Assembly (NCBI GenBank): GCA_030640215.1
Contig: DAOWJU010000188.1
Span: 1-6,098 of the forward strand
Direction: 5' to 3'
DNA: 6,098 nucleotides
Source of the DNA: Desulfuromonadales bacterium
GTDB lineage: Bacteria; Desulfobacterota; Desulfuromonadia; Desulfuromonadales; BM103
The position numbers and the translations under genes are program-made. Positions 1 to 5,887 of this stretch are shown piece by piece (the stretch's first letter is position 1; each line of letters opens with the position of its first letter). The notes beneath the pieces are model-generated. The model saw nothing but the letters and a program-made list of their open reading frames with translations. It made no database searches and was not told where the DNA came from.

Positions 1-72
1 GGATAACCTGGTGTACAACCTCGGAAATTCTATTTTCCAGGAGGTGCACCATTGGCAAACAAGAGGTTATCT
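1..72. repeat. Large imperfect palindrome (hairpin-forming repeat)
   Basis: Bases 2-9 (GATAACCT) are the exact reverse complement of 64-71 (AGGTTATC), with a possible G-T pair at 1/72. Inside, 10-16 pairs with 44-50 (one G-T wobble), 19-21 with 39-41, and 23-27 (GGAAA) with 34-38 (TTTCC). This leaves a 6-nt loop at 28-33 and a 13-nt one-sided bulge at 51-63. There is no T-run, so it is not an ordinary terminator. It lies just past the 3' end of the transposase remnant, where REP-type palindromes of these transposases often sit. An integron attC-like site was considered, but the core boxes and spacers fit poorly. The left edge is cut by the window, so the true extent is unknown. Confidence 0.6.
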
Positions 73-87
73 ATGCGCAAAATATGC

Positions 88-178
88 TGGGGTCAGACCA
101 AGTTAACCCCCTGTTATCACTTAAGAAGCATCCCAATAATGGGTGTTATTTAATGCTATGGACCTATTTTTGACCCCA
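88..178. repeat. TGGGGTCA / TGACCCCA inverted repeat around the transposase 3' end
   Basis: TGGGGTCA at 88-95 is exactly complementary to TGACCCCA at 171-178, and the pair brackets the stop codon of the transposase remnant (121-123). A second small pairing, GGGGT (89-93) with ACCCC (106-110), nests in the left arm. GGGGTCA-type repeats commonly accompany this class of REP-associated transposase in gammaproteobacteria (recalled, not searched here). The arms are short, so chance cannot be excluded. Confidence 0.4.
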
Positions 179-747
179 AAACCAGCTCCATAGCTTGCTT
201 CGGTCTCTTTCAGCACATAAACATCATCACCATTCGTCACATCTCGATTCCGGCCTTTGACTCCAAATGCAGCCTGTGTCGTCAATGCAAACGCCTCACT
301 TCCGACAGCAACGCTTTCCGACCAGATACTATTACGTTCTGAAACATCTTCTTGCAGAGCTTTGTCTATCCATTCCTGGTGAACTGTTCGTAAGGTCTCG
401 ATACTATCCATTTCCAAAGCATTCATCAGTGCCTTCAAATTGATGATCGTGTTACGACACTTATTCCCCTGGATTTCATGATAACCACCATAAACCCCGT
501 CTTGCGGATGCTGCACAGCTCCTGCTCGAACCATATTTAAGTCGACATACAACAGACAGCGTTGCAAATACGATCCTGACTCAACAGCTGTTGCGTGATA
601 ACGATCTTCCCAAAAAGCACCTTTGCGTTTCTTCCTTGAGTTGTATTCCTGACCGGTTCGTCCGGCAACCAACTGATCACTGACCCTTTTAAATTGAGAA
701 TAAAAAACCCAATCAAATCGTTTCTGATCGGCATTTATTGACTCCAA
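121..747 (-). pseudogene. REP-associated tyrosine transposase (Y1/IS200-like), 5'-truncated remnant
   Basis: The open frame of 208 codons, from a TTG at 745-747, matches the C-terminal half of RAYT/Y1_Tnp-type transposases. From about residue 25 it shows the family run QLVAGRTGQEYN, then GAFWEDRYHATAV (43-55), YVDLNMVRAG (67-76), GGYHEIQ (87-93), a WSES-VGS block (142-150), YVLKE near 177-181, and a terminal NTHYW. Tyr35 in QEYN sits where the catalytic tyrosine is expected. The N-terminal half with the paired-histidine (HUH) metal motif is absent, and the first ~24 residues look unrelated. Upstream reading in this frame reaches a TAA at 820-822 without any HUH motif. Full-length relatives are usually much longer at the N-terminus. 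These enzymes nick single-stranded DNA at REP hairpins; this copy should be inactive for that. The 3' end looks intact. Confidence 0.8.
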
Positions 748-1006
748 TTTACAGATAGTAAGGCTTCTCGCCCAAGCCCTCCCCCTCGAAGTAGAGCACA
801 GCCGTTTCAGATGTCTTCCTTATTACATCATCAGACATAAGCCAGTACCTTGCAATAGATAAATTGTCGCAAAATTGCGACGAGATTTGGTGTACCAACA
901 AGGTGTGACGGAGGGTGCACAGCACCGCGATACAACTGGAATCGTAACGCAGTTGGTGCGTCAAAGGAACAAGCAAGATGCGATAGTTTATCGGCTACAC
1001 GGCGCC
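748..1006. other. Gene-poor stretch between transposase remnant and MITE
   Basis: No convincing gene is seen. The longest frames (69 and 75 codons, minus strand) overlap each other in different frames and show no recognisable domain. A 29-codon minus-strand frame (749-838, ATG at 836-838) has AAGG 9 nt upstream of its start and stops just before the TTG of the transposase remnant. Its product, ending in GEKPYYL, is not recognised. The right half, 866-993, is dense in short dyads (listed separately). The region may be the non-homologous sequence joined to the transposase when its 5' half was lost, or a degraded repeat cluster. Confidence 0.5.
866..881. repeat. Perfect 7-bp dyad GTCGCAA-AA-TTGCGAC
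   Basis: GTCGCAA (866-872) and TTGCGAC (875-881) are exact reverse complements separated by AA. This is the size and symmetry of a dimeric regulator's operator or of the tip of a REP-type hairpin. It is the tightest of a group of dyads. The others are TTGGT/ACCAA (887-898), GGTGC/GCACC (914-926), CAACTG/CAGTTG (933-955) and CGATA/TATCG (981-993). No adjacent gene clearly needs an operator here. Confidence 0.55.
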
Positions 1007-1170
1007 AGGAGGCTGTCCGAGAATGATTGACCAGCTGCAAATCAAGCTGTCTGGCCCATATTTAAGCTCCTTTTCAGCCCATAGCCACTGCTATGAGCTA
1101 TCAAATGAGCTAAAATCTGTTCTCAAACTTCTGAATTTTCGCTATGGCCCCTATTCTCGGACAGCCTCCT
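1007..1170. mobile_element. MITE-like element with 18-bp terminal inverted repeats
   Basis: AGGAGGCTGTCCGAGAAT at 1007-1024 is the exact reverse complement of 1153-1170. The ~160-bp interior has no usable open frame. The 4-bp flanks, CCAG (1005-1008) and CTAG (1169-1172), match 3 of 4 and could be a decayed target duplication. In that case the element proper is 1009-1168 with 16-bp termini. The interior has a CATAGC/GCTATG hairpin with a 4-nt loop (1080-1095), a second arm GCTATGG (1141-1147) able to pair with 1079-1085, and an 8-bp direct repeat ATGAGCTA (1093-1100, 1105-1112). Termini beginning GAGGCTGTC recall IS1182-type elements, but that family assignment is only a suggestion. Its right end touches the methyltransferase stop codon. 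Confidence 0.8.
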
Positions 1171-2029
1171 AGTCCTTTCTTTGAATCGCGGACGGTGAAG
1201 ATGGCCGTTGCACGATTGTTTCTATCAATACAATGCGATCTTCTTCAAGGTTGCACACTTGGTTTTGCGCCATCAACCGGAAATCATCCCCGAGCAACAG
1301 ATGGATTCCGAGACGTGGCAAGCCTTCCTGTTTAATTTTAGCGCCCATGCGTCGGAACCAGGAACGACCTTTTCCGGTGGCGTCCTGCCAACTCAAAACT
1401 TCAAACCCGATCCCTTCAAGCGTATTGCGCAACTGCTGCGGGCTTAGCAGATGGCTGATGCCAGCTTCACGGGCCCAGGGGACTGGAAAGTGGACCGGCC
1501 CACCACCTCCGGCGAGAACATCATAGATGGCTAGTACGCCTCCAGGCTTCAAAACTCGCCACATCTCAGTGTAGAGCTTGGTTTTGTCAGCGATATTCAT
1601 CGCCGCGTGCTGGGTCCAAAGAACATCGAAGGAACCTTCTTTGAAGGGCATATCAATTGCATTACCATGACGGTAGGAGACTTGAGAATCAAGACCAAGC
1701 TTTTGCGCGAGCATGCTGGCGACCCGGCAATATTCTTCGGAAAGGTCGATACCGGTAACCTGGCAACCAAACTCAACAGCAAGGCATCGTGACGGTCCAC
1801 CGAGGCCACTTCCAACATCCAGAACGTGCATCGTTTCATCAAGTTCAAGTTGCCTTGCGAATTCGAGTGTGAACTTGCGTCCGCCTATGTGAAATTCATC
1901 AATGGGAGCTAGGTCTTCGGTTTTGAGCTGACCCAAGTCTACCCCCGCCTCGTCCAGGGCGGTCAGGATTGCAAGTTCAAGGCCCTGACGCGCATAGTGA
2001 GCTTCTACATTCCCAACAATCAAACTCAT
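1169..2029 (-). CDS. Class I SAM-dependent methyltransferase (sarcosine/dimethylglycine N-methyltransferase-like)
   Basis: The 286-residue cytosolic enzyme has a Rossmann methyltransferase fold. Motif I is VLDVGSGLGG (69-78), which binds SAM. The acidic loop GIDLSEEY (93-100) should hold the ribose, NAIDMPF (123-129) lies near the adenine, FDVLWTQHAAMNI (134-146) lines the active site, and RVLKPGGVLAIYD (158-170) closes the core. The EFHIGG segment (45-50) and the GGPVHFPVPWA stretch (176-186) are typical of the sarcosine/dimethylglycine-like subgroup, and the length fits. The true substrate is unknown; a small amine or amino acid is a family-based guess. The ATG at 2027-2029 was chosen because AAAAAGGGA ends 7 nt upstream and the family homology begins there. 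An in-frame ATG at 2101 would add 24 unrelated residues. The gene follows the flavin oxidoreductase on the same strand with a 144-bp gap. Its TAG stop is formed at the edge of the MITE-like element. Confidence 0.85.
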   Translation of the reverse strand: MSLIVGNVEAHYARQGLELAILTALDEAGVDLGQLKTEDLAPIDEFHIGGRKFTLEFARQLELDETMHVLDVGSGLGGPSRCLAVEFGCQVTGIDLSEEYCRVASMLAQKLGLDSQVSYRHGNAIDMPFKEGSFDVLWTQHAAMNIADKTKLYTEMWRVLKPGGVLAIYDVLAGGGGPVHFPVPWAREAGISHLLSPQQLRNTLEGIGFEVLSWQDATGKGRSWFRRMGAKIKQEGLPRLGIHLLLGDDFRLMAQNQVCNLEEDRIVLIETIVQRPSSPSAIQRKD

Positions 2030-2036
2030 ATAGATG

Positions 2037-2045
2037 TCCCTTTTT
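2037..2045 (-). promoter_or_regulatory. Ribosome binding site deciding the methyltransferase start
   Basis: Read on the minus strand this is AAAAAGGGA, 7 nt before the ATG at 2027-2029. It supports the internal ATG over the upstream in-frame one at 2101. Confidence 0.6.
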
Positions 2046-2173
2046 GTCACACAATGCCAAGGTGAAAAGAACAACGCACGAGCCTTGACATGTTCATCCA
2101 TCGAGCCACCAACGTCATAGGTGACTGGACATTATTTATTCTCTCACATTGTTGATGTCCGCTTATATTGCAT

Positions 2174-3238
2174 TCAAAGTCTGGCGCGTTCGTACTGCAA
2201 CGGCCAAGTATGCTCCGCCTTGAGAACCTGCGCTGCATGCATGGGCCAGTAAGGGTCGCGTAGTAGTTCCCTCGCCATAAAAACCACATCAGCGAGACCG
2301 GTGGCGACAATCTGTTCGGCCTGAACCGGAGCGGTTATCAGACCAACGGCACCAGTGGCAATATCGACCTCTTCCCGAATTTTCGTGGCGAGCGGCGTCT
2401 GAAAGCCAGGAGCAGAGGGTATGGCCGCGTCGGGCACCAGCCCGGCTGAGGAGCAATCGACCAAATCGACTCCAATTTCCTTGAAATGCCGACAAAGTTC
2501 CAGTGACTGCGTCAGATCCCAGCCGCCTGCAACCCAATCTGTAGCCGAGAGACGTACCAGCACTGGCAAATCCTGCGGCCAGATCTCGCGCACGCGACGT
2601 ACTACCTGCAAGGGGAAGCGCATGCGGTTCTCGAGACTGCCACCGAAAACATCGCTGCGTCGGTTACTCAGAGGTGAGAGGAATTGGTGCAGCAGATAGC
2701 CATGAGCCATATGCACCTCAACCGCCTGGAAACCAGCCTGCAATGCCCGTCTGGCCGATGCCTCGAATTCTGTACAAATCTGCTCCAGATCGGCAGCACT
2801 TAACTCACGTGGTTCCGGCGATCCGGGACCAAACGACACCGGGCTGGGCGCGCAGGGTTGCCAGCCGCCCGCAGACACCTTTACGGTCACACCGTCGAGC
2901 CAGGGGGGCTGCACAGAGCCCTTGCGTCCGGCATGGCTCAACTGAATGGCGGGAACCGCCCCATGTGCTGCAATAAAGCGAACAATCGGCGCAAAAGCCT
3001 CGGCCTGAGCGTCGTTCCAGAGACCGCAGTCGCCGAGACTGATGCGGCCCTCTGGGGTCACGGCTGTTGCCTCCACCATCACAAGAGCCGCTCCGCCGAT
3101 CGCACGGCTTCCAAGGTGAACCAGGTGCCACTCATCCGGCAAACCGTCGCGGCAGGAATATTGGCACATAGGGGCAACGAAAATACGATTGCGCAGGTTC
3201 AATGAACGCATTTGTATGGGAGTAAACAGCTTGCTCAT
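2174..3238 (-). CDS. NADH:flavin oxidoreductase, old yellow enzyme family (YqjM/XenA class)
   Basis: The 354-residue FMN-binding TIM barrel should reduce activated C=C bonds (enones, nitro compounds) with NAD(P)H in the cytosol. The start shows FTPIQMRSLNLRNRIFVAPMCQYS. Cys25 and Tyr27 are the redox-tuning cysteine and active-site tyrosine that mark the YqjM/XenA ('thermophilic-like') class. AIQLSHAGRKG (97-107), the substrate-binding pair His176/His179 in VHMAHGYLLHQFLSP, the FGGSLENRMRF signature (198-208), Arg229, and the phosphate-binding end MARELLRDPYWP (321-332) are all present. The C-terminal QYERA (348-352) carries an arginine like the YqjM finger that reaches into the partner subunit. 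Length is normal and no motif is missing. The ATG has GAGGT upstream with 7 nt between GAGG and the start region. It is first in a likely two-gene unit with the methyltransferase and is divergent from the ABC importer. The physiological substrate cannot be read from the sequence. Confidence 0.92.
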   Translation of the reverse strand: MSKLFTPIQMRSLNLRNRIFVAPMCQYSCRDGLPDEWHLVHLGSRAIGGAALVMVEATAVTPEGRISLGDCGLWNDAQAEAFAPIVRFIAAHGAVPAIQLSHAGRKGSVQPPWLDGVTVKVSAGGWQPCAPSPVSFGPGSPEPRELSAADLEQICTEFEASARRALQAGFQAVEVHMAHGYLLHQFLSPLSNRRSDVFGGSLENRMRFPLQVVRRVREIWPQDLPVLVRLSATDWVAGGWDLTQSLELCRHFKEIGVDLVDCSSAGLVPDAAIPSAPGFQTPLATKIREEVDIATGAVGLITAPVQAEQIVATGLADVVFMARELLRDPYWPMHAAQVLKAEHTWPLQYERARL

Positions 3239-3292
3239 ATGAGGACCTCGCGGGACGGTAGATTTTTACAGTGTGACTTAACAATGTTTATT

Positions 3293-3307
3293 TGACAGTG
3301 CTTGTCA
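3293..3307. promoter_or_regulatory. Candidate operator dyad TGACA-GTGCT-TGTCA
   Basis: Arms TGACA (3293-3297) and TGTCA (3303-3307) are exact reverse complements. The site abuts the -10 and start-point region of the proposed leftward promoter, where a repressor would block transcription. The arms are short, so chance is possible. Confidence 0.35.
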
Positions 3308-3335
3308 TTATGCTCACATACTGTGCACCGTGCAA
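3307..3335 (-). promoter_or_regulatory. Candidate sigma-70 promoter for oxidoreductase-methyltransferase unit
   Basis: Read on the minus strand, TTGCAC (3335-3330) is followed after 17 bp by CATAAT (3312-3307). The -10 matches the consensus at 5 of 6 positions; the -35 matches at only 3 of 6. A start near 3300 would give a leader of about 60 nt before the ATG at 3236-3238. Confidence 0.4.
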
Positions 3336-3419
3336 CCGTCGTTGACCATACTCACATAAGTCACGTCGAATATTTTGGCAATTCACGAAGGTATCAGTTG
3401 ATTACACATAAGTTGTCAC
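3310..3419. repeat. Three imperfect copies of a (T)CACATA motif
   Basis: Related segments begin near 3310 (ATGCTCACATACTGTGCAC), 3347 (ATACTCACATAAGTCACG) and 3401 (ATTACACATAAGTTGTCAC). The core CACATA is followed by a GTCAC or GTGCAC tail. Such spaced copies in a divergent promoter region resemble regulator-binding half-sites, but copy similarity is modest. Confidence 0.35.
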
Positions 3420-3451
3420 AACAGCACCTTATACCCCTCTGTCTTATTATG

Positions 3452-3480
3452 TTGACTAATACACATTCGTTGATCTATAT
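3452..3480 (+). promoter_or_regulatory. Candidate sigma-70 promoter for the ABC importer operon
   Basis: TTGACT (3452-3457, 5 of 6 to consensus) lies 17-18 bp before CTATAT/TATATG (3475-3481). A weaker TTGACT at 3544 lacks a good -10 at proper spacing. The call rests on consensus matching only. Confidence 0.35.
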
Positions 3481-3647
3481 GTTTATAGAATTCAACACAC
3501 TAACGGTGTTTTAAATAGGCGAAAGGAGACCGAAGTTATTCCGTTGACTGGGACGGTTTCTAATTAAATGCACTTCTGCTGGAATGAGTCAGATCCCACA
3601 TAGGCTCTTCTTTCAGTAAATGTGTGTCTTCACTAACGATGCAAAAA

Positions 3648-3654
3648 AGAGGAG
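3648..3654 (+). promoter_or_regulatory. Strong ribosome binding site of the binding-protein gene
   Basis: AGAGGAG sits 7 nt before the ATG at 3662. It decides this start over an in-frame ATG at 3620 that would place 14 extra charged residues before the signal peptide. Confidence 0.75.
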
Positions 3655-3661
3655 AATCCAG

Positions 3662-4879
3662 ATGAAGAGAGCGGTTATCAGTAGCTGTATTGCGTTGTCC
3701 TTCGTACTCATGTCCCTGGTTGGGGCACATGCGACATCCACGGTTAAAATCGGTTTTGTCTACATCATGTCCGGGCCATTCTCAACCTACGGCCAGTTTG
3801 CCAAGCAGGGTGCAGAACTTGCAATCGAGGAAATCAACGCGGCTGGCGGTATCAATGGCAGCAAGGTTGAGGGTTTTTTCGAGGATTCTACCGGTAAGGC
3901 TGATGTTGCCCTACGTGCGATCCGGAAACTGGTTTACCAGGACAAGGTCGATATGCTGATTGGTCTTGATTCGAGCGGCGTAGCAAAAACAGTCGTACCT
4001 TCCATCGAGCAGATGAAAACCCCTCTCATCATCACCCACGCCGCCACCCCGGACGTTACCGGCAGCGTTTGCAACAAGTACACCTTCAGGGTTTCTCTGA
4101 ACTTGGCCCAAAATGTTAAAGCGGCCGCTTTGTTGGCTAAAGAAACCGGCGCTAAAAAATGGACGACAGTTGGCCCTGACTATTCATTCGGCCACCAATC
4201 TTGGGAATATTTTGAAAAGTACCTGAAGGGACTCAATCCATCAGCCACATTCCTACCGAAGGAAGAAGTTGCTTTCCCGCCATTCAAGACCACCGATTTC
4301 AGTGCATATATCACCAAGGTCATGAGCAGCAAGCCAGATGGTGTTTTTATCTCCCTGTGGGGTGGCAATCTGATTGACTTTATACGCCAGGCTAGTGACA
4401 TGGGCTTCTTCAAAGGTGACTTCGAGGTGCTCTTCTCCCTGGGCGGCGCCACTGAGGTTCTCTCTGCTCTTGGTGACAAAATGCCTGAGGGACTGTGGGT
4501 TGGTAGCAGGTACTGGTTCCTGGCCAACGACTCTGCGCTGAATAAAAAGTTTGTCGCTGACTACTTCAAAAAATATGCAGCTTATCCTTCCTACAACGCA
4601 CATGGTTCTTACAGTGCCGTCTACTCATACAAAGCTGCCGCAGAAAAAGCCAAGTCAACCGACAAAATGGCGATCGTCAATGCGCTTGAAGGCTTGAAAA
4701 TTGAAGTTCCAACCGGCGTAATTGAGTTCCGCAAAGAAGACCATCAAGCTGTCACCGATGGCCATTGGGGCAAGACTTCTGCTTCACCCGATTATCCACA
4801 TCGCATCCTGAACCCGATCAAGGTATTCAAAGGCAAGGACGTCACCCCTGCAGTCTCTGATACAGGCTGTTCAATGTAA
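3662..4879 (+). CDS. Branched-chain amino acid-type ABC transporter periplasmic substrate-binding protein (LivK-like)
   Basis: The 405-residue protein is the periplasmic receptor of a Liv/HAAT-type importer (Peripla_BP_6 fold). Residues 1-24 form a Sec signal peptide (basic MKRA, hydrophobic core, cleavage after AHA), and there is no lipobox cysteine, so it should be soluble. The mature start TVKIGFVYIMSGPFSTYGQFAKQGAELAIEEINAAGGING (27-66) is the classic first lobe and ligand-loop pattern of the family. Other blocks are DVALRAIRKLVYQDKVDMLIG (81-101), the ligand-contact segment near THAATP (125-130), and GPDYSFGHQSWEYF (171-184). The mature protein has only two cysteines, Cys137 and Cys403 near the C-terminus, which may form a disulfide. 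The ligand is unknown: this family also serves aromatic acids, amides, urea and other small molecules. The ATG at 3662 has AGAGGAG 7 nt upstream. A terminator follows, then the permease genes. Confidence 0.9.
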   Translation: MKRAVISSCIALSFVLMSLVGAHATSTVKIGFVYIMSGPFSTYGQFAKQGAELAIEEINAAGGINGSKVEGFFEDSTGKADVALRAIRKLVYQDKVDMLIGLDSSGVAKTVVPSIEQMKTPLIITHAATPDVTGSVCNKYTFRVSLNLAQNVKAAALLAKETGAKKWTTVGPDYSFGHQSWEYFEKYLKGLNPSATFLPKEEVAFPPFKTTDFSAYITKVMSSKPDGVFISLWGGNLIDFIRQASDMGFFKGDFEVLFSLGGATEVLSALGDKMPEGLWVGSRYWFLANDSALNKKFVADYFKKYAAYPSYNAHGSYSAVYSYKAAAEKAKSTDKMAIVNALEGLKIEVPTGVIEFRKEDHQAVTDGHWGKTSASPDYPHRILNPIKVFKGKDVTPAVSDTGCSM

Positions 4880-4887
4880 GTCTACCT

Positions 4888-4930
4888 GTACCGGCAGCGG
4901 GATGCCCGCACCTCGCTGCCGGTACTTTTT
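4888..4930 (+). terminator. Intrinsic terminator after the binding-protein gene
   Basis: A perfect 12-bp stem, GTACCGGCAGCG (4888-4899) with CGCTGCCGGTAC (4914-4925), is followed directly by TTTTT (4926-4930). A competing smaller hairpin GCGGG-ATG-CCCGC (4897-4909) overlaps the left arm. The site lies 8 nt after the stop codon and before the permease, so partial read-through would give more binding protein than membrane subunits, as is common for such importers. Confidence 0.88.
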
Positions 4931-5024
4931 GAGCGAAAACACTTCTGGTTTCTCCTGATATTATAGATTAACGAAGTCAAGACCATCCGACCCTCTCACA
5001 TGGGTCGCAGGCTGTGGAGTTGAG

Positions 5025-5885
5025 ATGGATGTCCTGTTGATGAACACTTTGAACGGCTTGAGCTGGGGCATGCTGCTGTTCCTGATTGCCGTCGGCCTGA
5101 CCACCGTATTCGGTGTTTTGGGCGTCCTGAACTTTGCCCATGGCTCACTGTTCATGCTCGGGGCCTACCTCTGCATGCAGTCAATGCAGTACTTTGACAA
5201 TTTCTGGTTTGGCCTTATCGTTGGTCCGCTCTGTGTTGTGGTTGTTGGCGTTCTGATCGAAAAGTTTCTCTTGAAGAAGGTCTATACGCGAGATGTATCC
5301 TACCAGTTGCTGTTAACCTTTGCTCTTTTACTGATCCTGGACGATTCCGTACGCATGATCTGGGGCGGGGGCTATCACATCGTCGAACCACCGGTAATCT
5401 TTAGCGGCGTCATGAATATTGCCGGCCACGACTACCCAGTGTACCGGTTTTTCCTGATTATCATCGGGCCGGTCATCGGTGGCCTGCTCTGGTCTTTCTT
5501 CCATTTCACCCGATGGGGGAAAATTGTCCGCGCCGCATCTTTTGACAACATCATGGCCGAAGGAGTCGGTATCAACGTGCCCCGGCTCTACACGATGGTG
5601 TTCGCCCTGGGAACCTGGCTGGCAGCCATGGGCGGCGCACTGGCAGCGCCCCAACAGAGTCTAAACCCTTCGATGGGCGACAAAATCATTATTGAAAGCT
5701 TTATCGTCGTGGTGGTTGGCGGAATGGGTAGTTTCCCGGGTGCATTTGTTGGCGCACTGCTGATCGGCTTACTGGAATCGTTTGGCACGATGTACGCTGG
5801 TCGTCTGCAGATGGCCATTCCCTACATCCTGCTGGCAGTTGTCCTGTTGATCAGACCGAACGGGCTGTTCCGGAAGGGGGTCTGA
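5025..5885 (+). CDS. Branched-chain amino acid-type ABC transporter permease, LivH-like
   Basis: The 286-residue inner-membrane protein has about eight hydrophobic segments (near 8-30, 38-55, 61-80, 93-108, 140-160, 188-208, 222-250 and 262-276). The early motif GVLNFAHGSLFMLGAY (33-48) is the hallmark of LivH-type permeases. The cytoplasmic loop RAASFDNIMAEGVGIN (169-184) is the site expected to contact the ATPases. IVVVVGGMGSFPGAFVGALLIG (227-248) and the end LLIRPNGLFRKG (274-285) are family-typical. Length is normal. The ATG at 5025 has GGAG 5 nt upstream. It forms one half of the translocation pore with the LivM-like subunit, which starts 2 nt after its stop. It lies 145 bp downstream of the binding protein, beyond the terminator, so it depends on read-through or an unseen promoter in 4931-5024. 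Confidence 0.92.
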   Translation: MDVLLMNTLNGLSWGMLLFLIAVGLTTVFGVLGVLNFAHGSLFMLGAYLCMQSMQYFDNFWFGLIVGPLCVVVVGVLIEKFLLKKVYTRDVSYQLLLTFALLLILDDSVRMIWGGGYHIVEPPVIFSGVMNIAGHDYPVYRFFLIIIGPVIGGLLWSFFHFTRWGKIVRAASFDNIMAEGVGINVPRLYTMVFALGTWLAAMGGALAAPQQSLNPSMGDKIIIESFIVVVVGGMGSFPGAFVGALLIGLLESFGTMYAGRLQMAIPYILLAVVLLIRPNGLFRKGV

Positions 5886-5887
5886 TC

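Larger units (their letters stand above)
3239..3661. other. Divergent regulatory intergenic region
   Basis: This AT-richer stretch separates the leftward oxidoreductase from the rightward ABC importer and should hold both promoters and their operators. Visible items are a dyad at 3293-3307, a minus-strand promoter candidate at 3307-3335, a three-copy CACATA motif at 3310-3419, a GTTGT-C-ACAAC dyad at 3412-3422, and a plus-strand promoter candidate at 3452-3480. The importer leader would then be about 170 nt. A 70-codon frame (3302-3514) has no ribosome site or recognisable domain and is not called. No regulator gene is in the window. Confidence 0.6.

Noticed and set aside
1..72. Integron attC site
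   Set aside because: Length and folding are suggestive, but the right core box reads GTTATCT rather than GTTRRRY, the left box does not fit RYYYAAC, and the spacers are 0 and 13 nt instead of short and balanced. No integrase or cassette is visible.
73..153. 26-codon plus-strand frame preceded by an AGAGG
   Set aside because: It overlaps the inverted repeat and the 3' end of the transposase remnant, and its product is unrecognisable.
749..1040. Two overlapping minus-strand frames of 75 and 69 codons
   Set aside because: They run in different frames over the dyad cluster, lack recognisable domains, and the longer one enters the MITE-like element's left end region; treated as non-coding.
2030..2101. 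Upstream ATG giving a 310-residue methyltransferase
   Set aside because: The 24 extra residues do not resemble the family and the internal ATG has a good ribosome site at proper spacing.
2289..3205. Several long frames on both strands within the oxidoreductase gene
   Set aside because: They are shadows of a GC-rich true gene whose protein carries all family motifs.
3302..3514. 70-codon plus-strand open frame in the divergent intergenic region
   Set aside because: It has no ribosome binding site and no recognisable domain, and it overlaps the promoter and operator candidates.
3515..3560. Riboswitch-like words (GGAGACCGAAG and nearby) in the importer leader
   Set aside because: They recall part of a glycine riboswitch core, but the remaining conserved blocks and paired stems are not present.
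3620..3661. Upstream ATG giving a 419-residue binding protein
   Set aside because: It would put 14 extra residues ahead of a normal signal peptide, while the ATG at 3662 has a near-ideal AGAGGAG.
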